Positions 52,318 to 60,200 of a DNA stretch of 64,000 nucleotides are shown piece after piece. How positions within the stretch are numbered: position 1 is the first letter of the stretch; the number at the start of each line of letters is the position of its first letter. The translations under genes were made by a program, and so were the position numbers. The notes beneath the pieces are model-generated. The model was not told the origin of the DNA. It searched no databases and saw nothing but the letters and a program-made list of their open reading frames with translations. Origin of the DNA: Persicitalea sp964500445 (GTDB lineage: Bacteria; Bacteroidota; Bacteroidia; Cytophagales; Spirosomataceae); the NCBI GenBank assembly GCA_964500445.1, contig CAZCOG010000001.1, positions 186,001-250,000 on the forward strand, read 5' to 3'.

Positions 52318-54003
52318 ATGAAACAAATTTTCGGTCTGCTGCTGGGCATTCTACTCCTGTCGTGCAGCAGCAACAAATCGCTGCAAACCCAAAAAGAAAC
52401 CGACCTCGTCGTGTACGGTGGTACTTCGGCCGGTATTGCCGCCGCCATCGAAGCGAAGCGTATGGGCAAGTCGGTCGTGCTGATCGAACCTACCTCCCGC
52501 GTAGGCGGGCTGACCACGGGCGGTTTGGGCCAAACCGACATCGGCAACAAGCGCGTCATCGGCGGGATTTCACGGGAATTTTACCAGAATATCAAGACCT
52601 ACTACGACCAGCCCGAAAACTGGAAATGGCAGAAGAAAGAGGAGTACCTCGACGGAGGACAAACCCGCACCCAGAAAAACGAAAACAGTATGTGGACTTT
52701 CGAGCCTTCGGCGGCTTTGAAGGTGTATCACGATATGCTCAAGGAGGCGGGTATTCAGGTAGAATACAACCAAAAACTTGACCGGGCCAAAGGGGTACAG
52801 AAGCGCGGCAACCGGATTTCTGCCATTACCATGCTCTCGGGCAAAACCTATCGGGGCAAAATGTTCATCGACGCCACCTACGAGGGCGACCTGATGGCGG
52901 CGGCGGGCGTCAGCTATACCGTGGGCCGGGAAAGCAATAGTCAATATGGCGAAACGCTCAACGGCGTCCACAAATGGAACAAAGACACGACCATGACCGG
53001 GAAACTGTCCCGCAACGCAATCAATCACAATTTTGTGCGGGGTGTGGATCCCTACGTGATCAAGGGCGACAAGTCCAGCGGCTTGCTCCCGTTCATTAAT
53101 CCCGCAGATCCCGGCCCGCATGGCGCGGGCGACGACAAAGTACAAGCTTACTGCTACAGGATGTGCCTTACTGATCACCCCGATAACCGCATCCCTTTCG
53201 CCAAGCCGGCCAACTACAACGAACGCGACTACGAATTGCTGCTGCGCAATTATGAAGCCGGGGAGAAGGGATTCCCCTGGATCAATTCCGCAATGCCCAA
53301 CCGAAAGACCGACACGAACAACCGTACCGGATTTTCCACCGACTTCATCGGCCAGAACTACGCCTACCCCGAAGCCAGCTACGAGGAAAGGGAGCGCATA
53401 GCCGAGCGGCACCGCCAGTACCAGCAGGGCCTGATGTGGACACTCGCCTACCATGAGCGTATGCCCGATTTTATCAAAAAGGAAGTTTCGCGCTGGGGGA
53501 CCAGCAAGGACGAGTTCGAGCGCGCCGACGGCTGGCAACAGCAACTATACGTCCGGGAGGCCCGTCGGATGGTGAGCGACCTGGTGATGACGCAGTACCA
53601 TTGCGAAGGCTTGCAGGTCGTTGAAGATCCCGTCGGCATGGGAGCCTATGGGATGGACTCGCACAATATACAACGCTACGTAACTGAGGAAGGCTTTGTG
53701 AAAAACGAGGGCAACATTGAGGCCCATGTAGCGGCCCCTTATCCTGTGGGATACCGGGCCATCGTCCCCAGGCAGAACGAATGCGCCAACCTGCTGGTAC
53801 CCGTGTGTGTGAGTGCAACCCACATTGCTTTCGGTTCGATCAGGATGGAACCTGTATTTATGGTACTAGGGCAATCCGCCGCCGTGGCGGCTTCGCTAGC
53901 TATTGACAAAAACTTGGCTGTGCAGGATGTACCTTATCAGGATTTGCGGAAAGTACTTTTAGATAAAAAGCAAGTACTGGCTGATTTCAACGAAGCGAAA
54001 TAA
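52318..54003 (+). CDS. FAD-dependent oxidoreductase lipoprotein (PF12831 type), second copy
   Basis: A 561-residue paralogue of the preceding protein. Lipobox LLSCSSNKS; Rossmann DLVVYGGTSAGIAAAIEAKR; RVGGLTTGGLGQTDIGNKRV; MFIDATYEGDLMAAAGVSYT; C-terminal IAFGSIRMEPVFMVLGQSAA. Blocks such as NRKTDTNN and YPEASYE are shared, while the first 100 and last 40 residues differ most. Tandem duplication followed by divergence suggests two related substrates or sites of oxidation. A weak stem (ACTACTGA / TCAGTAGT) lies after the stop. Confidence 0.88.
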   Translation: MKQIFGLLLGILLLSCSSNKSLQTQKETDLVVYGGTSAGIAAAIEAKRMGKSVVLIEPTSRVGGLTTGGLGQTDIGNKRVIGGISREFYQNIKTYYDQPENWKWQKKEEYLDGGQTRTQKNENSMWTFEPSAALKVYHDMLKEAGIQVEYNQKLDRAKGVQKRGNRISAITMLSGKTYRGKMFIDATYEGDLMAAAGVSYTVGRESNSQYGETLNGVHKWNKDTTMTGKLSRNAINHNFVRGVDPYVIKGDKSSGLLPFINPADPGPHGAGDDKVQAYCYRMCLTDHPDNRIPFAKPANYNERDYELLLRNYEAGEKGFPWINSAMPNRKTDTNNRTGFSTDFIGQNYAYPEASYEERERIAERHRQYQQGLMWTLAYHERMPDFIKKEVSRWGTSKDEFERADGWQQQLYVREARRMVSDLVMTQYHCEGLQVVEDPVGMGAYGMDSHNIQRYVTEEGFVKNEGNIEAHVAAPYPVGYRAIVPRQNECANLLVPVCVSATHIAFGSIRMEPVFMVLGQSAAVAASLAIDKNLAVQDVPYQDLRKVLLDKKQVLADFNEAK

Positions 54004-54086
54004 AAGAAACTACTGAAGACTGCTCGTTTTCATCGTAATCTCAGTAGTATTTCCACTTTCAGCCATTTTTCAGGTAAAGACCGGGT

Positions 54087-54120
54087 TGGATTATGCTTTT
54101 AATGTTAAAAGCATAATCCA
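54087..54120. promoter_or_regulatory. 34-bp perfect inverted repeat abutting a sulfatase start codon
   Basis: Arms of 16 bp (TGGATTATGCTTTTAA and its complement) are separated by only TG. The last base of the right arm, 54120, is the A of the sulfatase ATG. On mRNA the hairpin would cover the start region; on DNA it would be an ideal dimer operator. Neither role is proven. Confidence 0.65.
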
Positions 54121-55601
54121 TGCCTCATCTATCCTTCGTATGGCTGCTGGCCTTCTTCACTTTATTCCCTCCCGGGGGAGTTGACAAAGTACCTACAACT
54201 AAGAAAAGGCCAAACCGCACCAGTGGCCCGGCCGTAGCCCAAGCATCATCCCGGCCCAACATTATCTATATTTTCACTGACCAGCAGCACCGTGACATGA
54301 TGAGTGCGGCAGGTAATCCCTGGCTCAAAACGCCGGCCATGGACTATATGGCGGCCAATGGTGTCCGATTCACTCGCGCCTACACTACCAATCCGGTGTG
54401 TTCTCCAGCCCGGGTGAGCCTGATGACCGGACGGATGCCGGGCTACTTTAGAGATGACAAAGGTCGGCGCGTTACCGAAAACGTGGGTGCCATGCGTATC
54501 GGCAAACTCTCGCCGGAAGTCGAGCAAACTACCCTGGCCGCCTGGCTGAAGCGGGCGGACTACCGTCTGATTTTTGGCGGTAAAGAACACCTGCCTGCGC
54601 CCTTAACGCCGCAGGCGCAGGGTTTCGAGGATATCACCGACAATGAACGAGGCCAGTTGGCCGAACGGGCGGCCGAGTACATTAGATCCAAGCCCGAAGC
54701 CCCCTACTTCATGGTCGTTTCGCTGATCAATCCGCATGATATATGTTATATGGCGATTCGGGACTTTGCCAGTACGGAACAGGAAAAGCGCCTAGTAAGT
54801 ACCGGAGCCGAGGAAATCAAAACCCTGGATCGGGCTATGCAGCGGCCCGCAGGCGTGACGGAAGCGGAATTTTTCAAAAAATACTGTCCGCCCTTGCCGC
54901 CCAATTACGAGCCCCAAAAGGGAGAACCCCAGGCCATCAAAAATTACATTGCCTCGCGGAATTTCCAGCAGGCAGCCCGCGAGCAATACACCGACCAGGA
55001 CTGGCGCATCCACCGCTGGGCGTACTGCCGCCTGACCGAAACCGTGGACAGCCAGATACAGATTATCCTCGATGCCCTGCGGGAAAGCGGACAGGAGGAA
55101 AACACGCTCATTCTGTATTCCAGCGATCACGGCGACATGGACGCCGCCCACCGACTGGAACATAAATCGTTGCTCTACGAGGAGTCGGCCGGGGTACCTT
55201 TCCTGGCTATGTGGAAGGGGCACATTTCGGGAGGCATAGTGGACAGTACCCATCTGGTTTCCAACGGCCTGGACCTGCTGCCTACCGTTTGTGACTATGC
55301 AGGTATTGTCGCGGAGGCCGATCCGCGCGGCCGGAGTCTGCGACCGTTGCTTGAAGGGAGAAAAGTACCTTGGCGGCAAACCCTTGGAGTAGAAAGCGCG
55401 GTGGGGCGCATGGTTGTGGATGCACAGCGGCACAAGTACATCCGCTACGCCTGGCCCGAAAATGCAAAAACGGAGGTACAATTGCTGGATTTGAATCGTG
55501 ATCCATACGAAACAACTCACTTCACCAATGCCGCTTCTGAACAGGCCATTATGGCTAAACTGAGCCGGGAATTCGACGAATTTTGGTTTCCTGATAAGTA
55601 A
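54120..55601 (+). CDS. family S1-type sulfatase (locus B, second)
   Basis: A 493-residue sulfatase. The ATG at 54120 gives a signal-like N-terminus (MPHLSFVWLLAFFTLFPPGG). Catalytic domain: NIIYIFTDQQHRDMMSAAG, formylglycine motif CSPARVSLMTG with Cys94, LILYSSDHGDMDAAHRLEHK with the metal-binding Asp-His, and the KYIRYAW C-terminal subdomain. The DQQ at the first metal site is typical of several S1 subfamilies. Lies 116 bp after the second FAD oxidoreductase, with a perfect inverted repeat at its start. Probably the last gene of locus B. Confidence 0.92.
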   Translation: MPHLSFVWLLAFFTLFPPGGVDKVPTTKKRPNRTSGPAVAQASSRPNIIYIFTDQQHRDMMSAAGNPWLKTPAMDYMAANGVRFTRAYTTNPVCSPARVSLMTGRMPGYFRDDKGRRVTENVGAMRIGKLSPEVEQTTLAAWLKRADYRLIFGGKEHLPAPLTPQAQGFEDITDNERGQLAERAAEYIRSKPEAPYFMVVSLINPHDICYMAIRDFASTEQEKRLVSTGAEEIKTLDRAMQRPAGVTEAEFFKKYCPPLPPNYEPQKGEPQAIKNYIASRNFQQAAREQYTDQDWRIHRWAYCRLTETVDSQIQIILDALRESGQEENTLILYSSDHGDMDAAHRLEHKSLLYEESAGVPFLAMWKGHISGGIVDSTHLVSNGLDLLPTVCDYAGIVAEADPRGRSLRPLLEGRKVPWRQTLGVESAVGRMVVDAQRHKYIRYAWPENAKTEVQLLDLNRDPYETTHFTNAASEQAIMAKLSREFDEFWFPDK

Positions 55602-55716
55602 GTCTGTTTCTCACTCTATTCTGTTAATGGCATAAAAATCCTCACCTTGCCTTTAATAAAGGCTTATTGGTCCTGTCATACCATCCTCTTCCGGTTGAAA
55701 ATCCGGTGAATAGTAG

Positions 55717-56160
55717 ATGAATCCATTCTCCGACGAATTTTTCATGCAACAAGCTCTGCATCTGGCGCAACAGGCAGCGGCAGAAGGGGAAATCCCCGTA
55801 GGGGCTATTGTAGTATGCCAACAACGGGTGATTGGAAAAGGATACAATCAGACTGAACGCTTACAGGATGTAACGGCCCACGCCGAAATGATGGCTATCA
55901 CCGCCGCCTCTGACTATCTGGGGGCCAAATATCTGACCGATTGCACGCTTTATGTCACATTAGAGCCCTGTGTGATGTGCGCTGGCGCGATTTTTTGGAC
56001 ACAACTGGGCAGAGTCGTTTTTGGGGCGGCAGATGAAAAGCGAGGTTTTACAAAAATCTCAAAGACCATCCTTCATCCCAAAACACTACTGGCGGGCGGC
56101 ATCCTCGCGCAGGAATCCCGCCAACTGCTGCTTGATTTTTTCCGGGGGCTAAGAACATAA
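55717..56160 (+). CDS. tadA: tRNA-specific adenosine deaminase (TadA-like)
   Basis: A 147-residue zinc deaminase. Motifs: HAEMMAI (His55 zinc ligand, Glu57 proton shuttle) and PCVMCAGAIFW (Cys85, Cys88). The N-terminal FMQQALHLAQQAAAEGEIPV and VGAIVV are typical of TadA, which converts A34 to inosine in tRNA-Arg. Guanine or cytosine deaminases share the fold, but length and motif spacing fit TadA best. Cytoplasmic; followed 64 bp later by sod. Confidence 0.88.
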   Translation: MNPFSDEFFMQQALHLAQQAAAEGEIPVGAIVVCQQRVIGKGYNQTERLQDVTAHAEMMAITAASDYLGAKYLTDCTLYVTLEPCVMCAGAIFWTQLGRVVFGAADEKRGFTKISKTILHPKTLLAGGILAQESRQLLLDFFRGLRT

Positions 56161-56224
56161 AATCTGAATCCTCTGTTAGAAAAACAGCATTAATATATTT
56201 TGAACCAATAAAACCAAACTAACA

Positions 56225-56830
56225 ATGGCATTTACCCTAGATCCCCTACCCTACGATAACGACGCGCTGGAACCCAATATCGACGCCAAAACCATGGAAA
56301 TCCACCATGATAAACACCACCAGGGCTACGTCAATAACCTGAACGCGGCAGTGGAAGGCACTGAACTGGAAGGCCAGAGCGTAGAAGAATTACTGGCCAA
56401 AGTGAGTACACTTTCTACAGCTGTCCGTAACAACGGCGGTGGCCACTGGAACCACTCCTTTTTCTGGAAAACCCTCTCCGGTGACGGCGGCGGCGAGCCA
56501 ACCGGCGAACTGGCTAAAGCAATAGATGCCAAATTCGGCTCATTTAGTGCTTTTAAAGAAGAATTTAAAAAAGCGGCAGGCAGCCGCTTCGGTTCAGGCT
56601 GGGCTTGGTTGATCAAAACCGACAGCGGCGACCTGGCTGTGGTATCTACCCCTAATCAGGATAATCCACTTATGGATCTGGCCGAAACGAAAGGTACACC
56701 CATTATCGGTCTCGACGTCTGGGAGCATGCTTACTACCTGAAGTACCAGAACAAGCGTCCTGATTATATTGATGCCTACTGGAATGTAGTAGACTGGAAG
56801 GCCGCTGAGAGCAATTTCAATGCTGCTTAA
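56225..56830 (+). CDS. superoxide dismutase, Fe/Mn family
   Basis: A 201-residue enzyme that converts superoxide to peroxide and oxygen. Metal ligands are in the expected places: His in MEIHHDKHHQGYVNNLN, His in NNGGGHWNHSFFWKTL, and Asp and His in GLDVWEHAYYLKYQNKRPDY. No signal peptide, so cytoplasmic. Metal preference cannot be fixed by eye. A strong hairpin terminator lies just after the stop. Confidence 0.95.
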   Translation: MAFTLDPLPYDNDALEPNIDAKTMEIHHDKHHQGYVNNLNAAVEGTELEGQSVEELLAKVSTLSTAVRNNGGGHWNHSFFWKTLSGDGGGEPTGELAKAIDAKFGSFSAFKEEFKKAAGSRFGSGWAWLIKTDSGDLAVVSTPNQDNPLMDLAETKGTPIIGLDVWEHAYYLKYQNKRPDYIDAYWNVVDWKAAESNFNAA

Positions 56831-56853
56831 CAGTAGTGCGGTGCACCAATGAA

Positions 56854-56911
56854 AAAAGGTTGGCAGTTTGTAAAAAATCTTCTAAAGAATTTTGCAAGCT
56901 GCCAACCTTTT
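56854..56911 (+). terminator. terminator after sod
   Basis: Arms aaaaggttggcag(tttg) at 56854-56870 and (caag)ctgccaacctttt at 56895-56911 pair almost perfectly around an AT-rich loop and end in a short T-run. The right arm overlaps the -33 box of the tRNA promoter. Confidence 0.75.
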
Positions 56912-56922
56912 ACCTAATTTTG
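56891..56922 (+). promoter_or_regulatory. Bacteroidota-type sigma promoter of tRNA-His
   Basis: TTTG at 56891-56894 and TAATTTTG at 56915-56922, 20 bp apart, match the TTTG / TAnnTTTG consensus. Transcription would start about 7 bp later, just before the tRNA at 56937. Confidence 0.6.
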
Positions 56923-56936
56923 CCCTTCCAAAAACG

Positions 56937-57010
56937 GAGATTGTAGCTCAGCTGGTTAGAGCGCCTGATTGTGGTTCAGGAGGTCGCGGGTTCGAACCCC
57001 GTCTTTCTCC
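56937..57010 (+). tRNA. tRNA-His (anticodon GTG)
   Basis: Cloverleaf read by eye: D-stem GCTC/GAGC, anticodon stem CCTGA/TCAGG with loop TTGTGGT (anticodon GTG), T-arm GCGGG-TTCGAAC-CCCGT. The base before it (G at 56936) can serve as the histidine-specific G-1, facing C73 at 57010. CCA is not encoded. Acceptor pairs 5-68 and 6-67 are both T.T in DNA, i.e. two adjacent U.U mismatches, which is unusual. Confidence 0.93.
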
Positions 57011-57018
57011 CGGTTCTT

Positions 57019-57046
57019 AAAGACCCCGCTCGTCGGGGTCTTTTTT
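57019..57046 (+). terminator. Rho-independent terminator after tRNA-His
   Basis: Stem AAAGACCCCG / CGGGGTCTTT with loop CTCGT-type and a six-T run, 8 bp after the tRNA. Confidence 0.88.
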
Positions 57047-57061
57047 ATTTCAGACCTGCTT

Positions 57062-57724
57062 ATGCCTCACGATTTGCCGCTCGTGCCGCCCGCTGCTCGC
57101 CGGGTGATTTTCATTATCCTGCCGTTGATGTATCTGGCCGGGCTAATTGGCCTGAACGTCGCGATGTCGGCGCCGCTTTTTCAGGTACTTACGCCATTCA
57201 ACTTGGTGGCTTCTCTGATTTTACTGCTGCTTTTCCACACCGATTTTCGCGCCTCTTTCTGGTTGTATTGTGTGGTGGCTTTCATGGTAGGTTTTCTGGT
57301 GGAAGTTGCCGGAGTACAGACAGGCATTATTTTTGGCGAGTACTTTTACGGAAATGCCCTTGGATTCAAAGTAGCAGAAGTACCTCTCGTAATAGGAACA
57401 AACTGGCTCATGCTTAGCTATCTGTGTGGCAGCTTGACGGATCGATTGTCTGCACCAATCATCGTAAAAGTCCTGATTGCGGCGGGTCTGATGACTTTAC
57501 TGGATTTTGTGATTGAACCCGTAGCAATCCGACTTGACTTCTGGCAATGGCAGGGCGGTATTATTCCTCTACAAAACTACCTGGCTTGGTATGGAATTTC
57601 GGCCTTGCTTTTTTTGCTCTATTTTAAATTGCCTTTCAGAAAAGAAAATAGCCTGGCTCCATTACTGCTTGCTTTACAGTTCCTTTTTTTTGGGCTAAAT
57701 AGCCTGATCCACGTTTTCAATTGA
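57062..57724 (+). CDS. carotenoid biosynthesis protein (CruF-like, PF04240)
   Basis: A 220-residue membrane protein from ATG 57062. A longer frame back to 56969 would run through the tRNA and terminator and is rejected. About seven hydrophobic segments; family-like parts LVEVAGVQTGIIFGEYFYGN, ALGFKVAEVPLVIGTNWLML, LDFVIEPVAIRLDFWQWQGG and IPLQNYLAWYGISALLF. PF04240 members are carotenoid 1,2-hydratases or related enzymes. The CarH-like regulator 66 bp downstream on the same strand makes light control of carotenoids likely (inference). Confidence 0.85.
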   Translation: MPHDLPLVPPAARRVIFIILPLMYLAGLIGLNVAMSAPLFQVLTPFNLVASLILLLLFHTDFRASFWLYCVVAFMVGFLVEVAGVQTGIIFGEYFYGNALGFKVAEVPLVIGTNWLMLSYLCGSLTDRLSAPIIVKVLIAAGLMTLLDFVIEPVAIRLDFWQWQGGIIPLQNYLAWYGISALLFLLYFKLPFRKENSLAPLLLALQFLFFGLNSLIHVFN

Positions 57725-57790
57725 GTATAACCTGAACAATCAGGATGCGGGGAAGTTATTACTCAAAATCCTTCACCGTTTTTATAGGAC

Positions 57791-58669
57791 ATGAGCAATT
57801 ATTCAATCCGCGACCTGGAACAATTATCGGGCATCAAGGCGCACACATTGCGGATTTGGGAGCAGCGCTATAATATCATCGAACCGCAACGTACGGATAC
57901 CAATATCCGAACTTATGACGACCAGGATATGAAGCTGGTCCTCAATATCTCGCTGCTCAAGGCTCACGGCTACAAGATTTCTAAAATATCGGAAATGACT
58001 CCCGAGCAAATGCATGCGGAGGTAGTCGCTATTTCGGATCGTAAACTCAGCTACCCTGATCAAATCCACGCTCTGACGCTCTCGATGCTGGATTTGGACG
58101 AGGAGCGATTCGAAAAAATCATCAGTACCAATATTCTGAAATTTGGGTTTGAGGACTCGATGATCAATATCATCTACCCTTTTCTGAGTCGCATCGGTAC
58201 ACTCTGGGTCACCGGGTCGGTCGGTCCCGCGCAGGAGCATTTTATCTCCAACCTTATCCGGCAGAAAATAATTGTCGCTATCGACGGGCAGGTCGTTCGG
58301 CAGACGCCGCAGTCAAAAACTTTTTTGCTTTTCCTGCCCGAGGGAGAACTCCATGAAATGGGCCTTCTTTTTGCCAACTACATCCTTCGTGCCCGCAACA
58401 ATAAAGTCGTATATTTAGGTCAAAGCCTGCCCTTCCATGAAATAGAGTTTGCTCACAAAATACACCACCCCGATTACATCTTTACTGCCATTACTTCGGT
58501 ACCCGCAGGCAACGACGTGCAGCCTTACGTAAACAGACTGGCCACAGAGTTTCCTGAATCTACCATTCTGCTTACGGGTTATCAGGTAGTTGGACAGGGA
58601 ATAAAAACAGCCCCGAACGTGACTTTGATTAATAAAATTCAGGATCTTATTCAGCTTGCCAGCTCCTAG
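57791..58669 (+). CDS. MerR-family regulator with cobalamin-binding domain (CarH-like)
   Basis: A 292-residue regulator. MerR winged helix at 1-70 (SIRDLEQLSGIKAHTLRIWE). Helical four-helix bundle at about 85-165 with the CarH light-sensing motif W-x9-EH (Trp139, Glu149, His150). Rossmann B12-binding domain at about 175-290 with ExHxxG (Glu186, His188, Gly191) in PEGELHEMGLLF; His188 would be the lower cobalt ligand. CarH proteins bind adenosylcobalamin in the dark and repress carotenoid genes until light breaks the Co-C bond. All key residues are present, so a B12-based photoreceptor is a strong inference. Converges on the dehydrogenase gene with a four-base overlap. Confidence 0.88.
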   Translation: MSNYSIRDLEQLSGIKAHTLRIWEQRYNIIEPQRTDTNIRTYDDQDMKLVLNISLLKAHGYKISKISEMTPEQMHAEVVAISDRKLSYPDQIHALTLSMLDLDEERFEKIISTNILKFGFEDSMINIIYPFLSRIGTLWVTGSVGPAQEHFISNLIRQKIIVAIDGQVVRQTPQSKTFLLFLPEGELHEMGLLFANYILRARNNKVVYLGQSLPFHEIEFAHKIHHPDYIFTAITSVPAGNDVQPYVNRLATEFPESTILLTGYQVVGQGIKTAPNVTLINKIQDLIQLASS

Positions 58670-59616
58670 CTGACGACGTTGATAGGCTGGCCATTCTGGA
58701 AAGCGGCAATATTTTCGGCCACCATCTGCATGAGTCGTTGCCGCGACTCGAAAAATGCCCACGCCACGTGGGGCGTAATCAGGCAGTTTTTAGCCGTAAG
58801 CAGTGGATTGTCGGCCTTCGGCGGTTCAGTGGACAAAACGTCCACGGCAGCTCCGGCTAGTTGGCCGGCGTTGAGGGCATCGGCTAAATCTTGCTCTTTG
58901 ATCAGTCCTCCCCGTCCGGTATTTATAAGGTAGGCAGAGGACTTCATTTTGGCCAGCGATTTGGCGTCAATTATTTCGCTCGTGTCTTCGGTAAGCGGAC
59001 AATGCAGGCTGATCACATCGCTTTCCCGCAATAATTTGTCCAATTCGACCAGCTCGATACCAGCTTCTGCCGGCTTATCACTCTTCCGATGCGCCAGCAC
59101 GCGCATTCCGAAGGCCAGCGCAATCCGGGCAACCTGCGTCCCGATGTCGCCCAGGCCAATGAGTCCGATGGTTTTGCCCGCAATTTCTACCAATGGAGTT
59201 TTCCAATAACACCAGTCAGCAGCATTGGTCCAGTCGCCCGCGCGGACGCTTTGGCTGTGAAGTTCGGTATGGTTGGTAAGGCCCAACAGCAGCGAGAAAG
59301 TATGTTGCGCTACGGCAGATGTGCTGTACCCCGCCACATTCGTCACGACGATGCCCTGCTTACGGGCAGCGGCCAGATCTACATTGTTGTAGCCCGTGGC
59401 GGTTACGCCAATGTAGCGGAGGTTGGGTAGTTGCGCCAGCGTTTCGGCGGATAAAACTACCTTGTTGGAAAGAATGATTTCGGCGTCGGCGGCTCTGTCC
59501 ACGATCTCCTCGGGGGCTGTACGATCATAGACTGTGAAATCACCGAGTTTTTTCAATGGCACCCAGCTTAGGTCACCGGGGTTGAGGGTATATCCGTCGA
59601 GGTAGGTGATGTTCAT
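58666..59616 (-). CDS. D-2-hydroxyacid dehydrogenase (glycerate/phosphoglycerate type)
   Basis: A 316-residue NAD-dependent enzyme from ATG 59616; a 13-residue longer form lacks family similarity at its N-terminus. NAD motif GLIGLGDIGTQVARIALAFG, catalytic Arg in LINTGRGGLIKEQDLADALN, Glu in DVLSTEPPKADNP and His in ITPHVAWAFFES. Closest in style to glycerate or hydroxypyruvate reductases (NVAGYSTSAVAQHTFSLLLG), but substrate is unsure. Single gene, cytoplasmic. Confidence 0.9.
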   Translation of the reverse strand: MNITYLDGYTLNPGDLSWVPLKKLGDFTVYDRTAPEEIVDRAADAEIILSNKVVLSAETLAQLPNLRYIGVTATGYNNVDLAAARKQGIVVTNVAGYSTSAVAQHTFSLLLGLTNHTELHSQSVRAGDWTNAADWCYWKTPLVEIAGKTIGLIGLGDIGTQVARIALAFGMRVLAHRKSDKPAEAGIELVELDKLLRESDVISLHCPLTEDTSEIIDAKSLAKMKSSAYLINTGRGGLIKEQDLADALNAGQLAGAAVDVLSTEPPKADNPLLTAKNCLITPHVAWAFFESRQRLMQMVAENIAAFQNGQPINVVS

Positions 59617-59669
59617 GGTTTCGAGTGGCAAAGCTCGTGATAATAAAAAGAGCAAACTTATTCTTACTT

Positions 59670-60197
59670 CTATTCTGGAAAAATCTGCGACGAATCAGCA
59701 CTTTGCGGCTTTGTCACTTTGCCTCTATGCCCCTTCTTTCTAAAAACGTACACTACTCCAAAGTGACTTTTCAGTACGCCACTGGAAAAGCCGTCGGCGA
59801 TGTATGGATTCAATTCCAGGGCAATCTGGATCTGCCGGTTCTGGGAAAATGGGGATGCTCGTACGCCCAGATTGATGGAATAGCCATCCACCGTGATGAG
59901 CCGGGCGTCGGGGTCGGCGATGCGGTAGAGCGGATTGACGCGCAGGCCACCGCCAAGGTACCATTGGGCAACTTCGCCCCTTTTCAGATTGATGAGCGGC
60001 AATAAATCCACGCTCAGACTACTAAAGAGTGAGTTGGTCTGAACGCGGGTATCGAGCCAAACGGCTTTTTTAGGATTGGTGCTGAATGCCAGTAACCCGC
60101 TCCACGGGTAATATGATGCAGAACCCTGAGCATAGCTAACCCGCTGTAAACTCAGAAGGATAAATGCTATCAGGAAAACTCTTTTGAATGGCGCCAC
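59670..60197 (-). CDS. small outer-membrane/secreted protein, function unknown
   Basis: A 175-residue protein from a GTG start 3 bp after the ffh stop; no ATG fits the signal peptide (VFLIAFILLSLQRVSYAQ). The mature part is beta-rich (WLDTRVQTNSLFSSLSVDLL; YLGGGLRVNPLYRI; QIQIALELNPYI; HFGVVYVF), as in small outer-membrane barrels. Charged tail of about 20 residues after FRKKGH. Probably translated from the ffh transcript. Function unknown. Degenerate actttgc-type repeats lie after it at about 59690-59725 within its 3' end. Confidence 0.7.
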   Translation of the reverse strand: MAPFKRVFLIAFILLSLQRVSYAQGSASYYPWSGLLAFSTNPKKAVWLDTRVQTNSLFSSLSVDLLPLINLKRGEVAQWYLGGGLRVNPLYRIADPDARLITVDGYSINLGVRASPFSQNRQIQIALELNPYIADGFSSGVLKSHFGVVYVFRKKGHRGKVTKPQSADSSQIFPE

Positions 60198-60200
60198 CGC

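Noticed and set aside
52570..53544. 324-residue minus-strand open frame inside the second FAD oxidoreductase
   Set aside because: Antisense to a protein with intact flavin motifs; no start context or family signal.
56969..57061. N-terminal extension of the carotenoid protein frame back to 56969
   Set aside because: It would be translated from inside tRNA-His and through its terminator; the ATG at 57062 gives a normal membrane-protein start.
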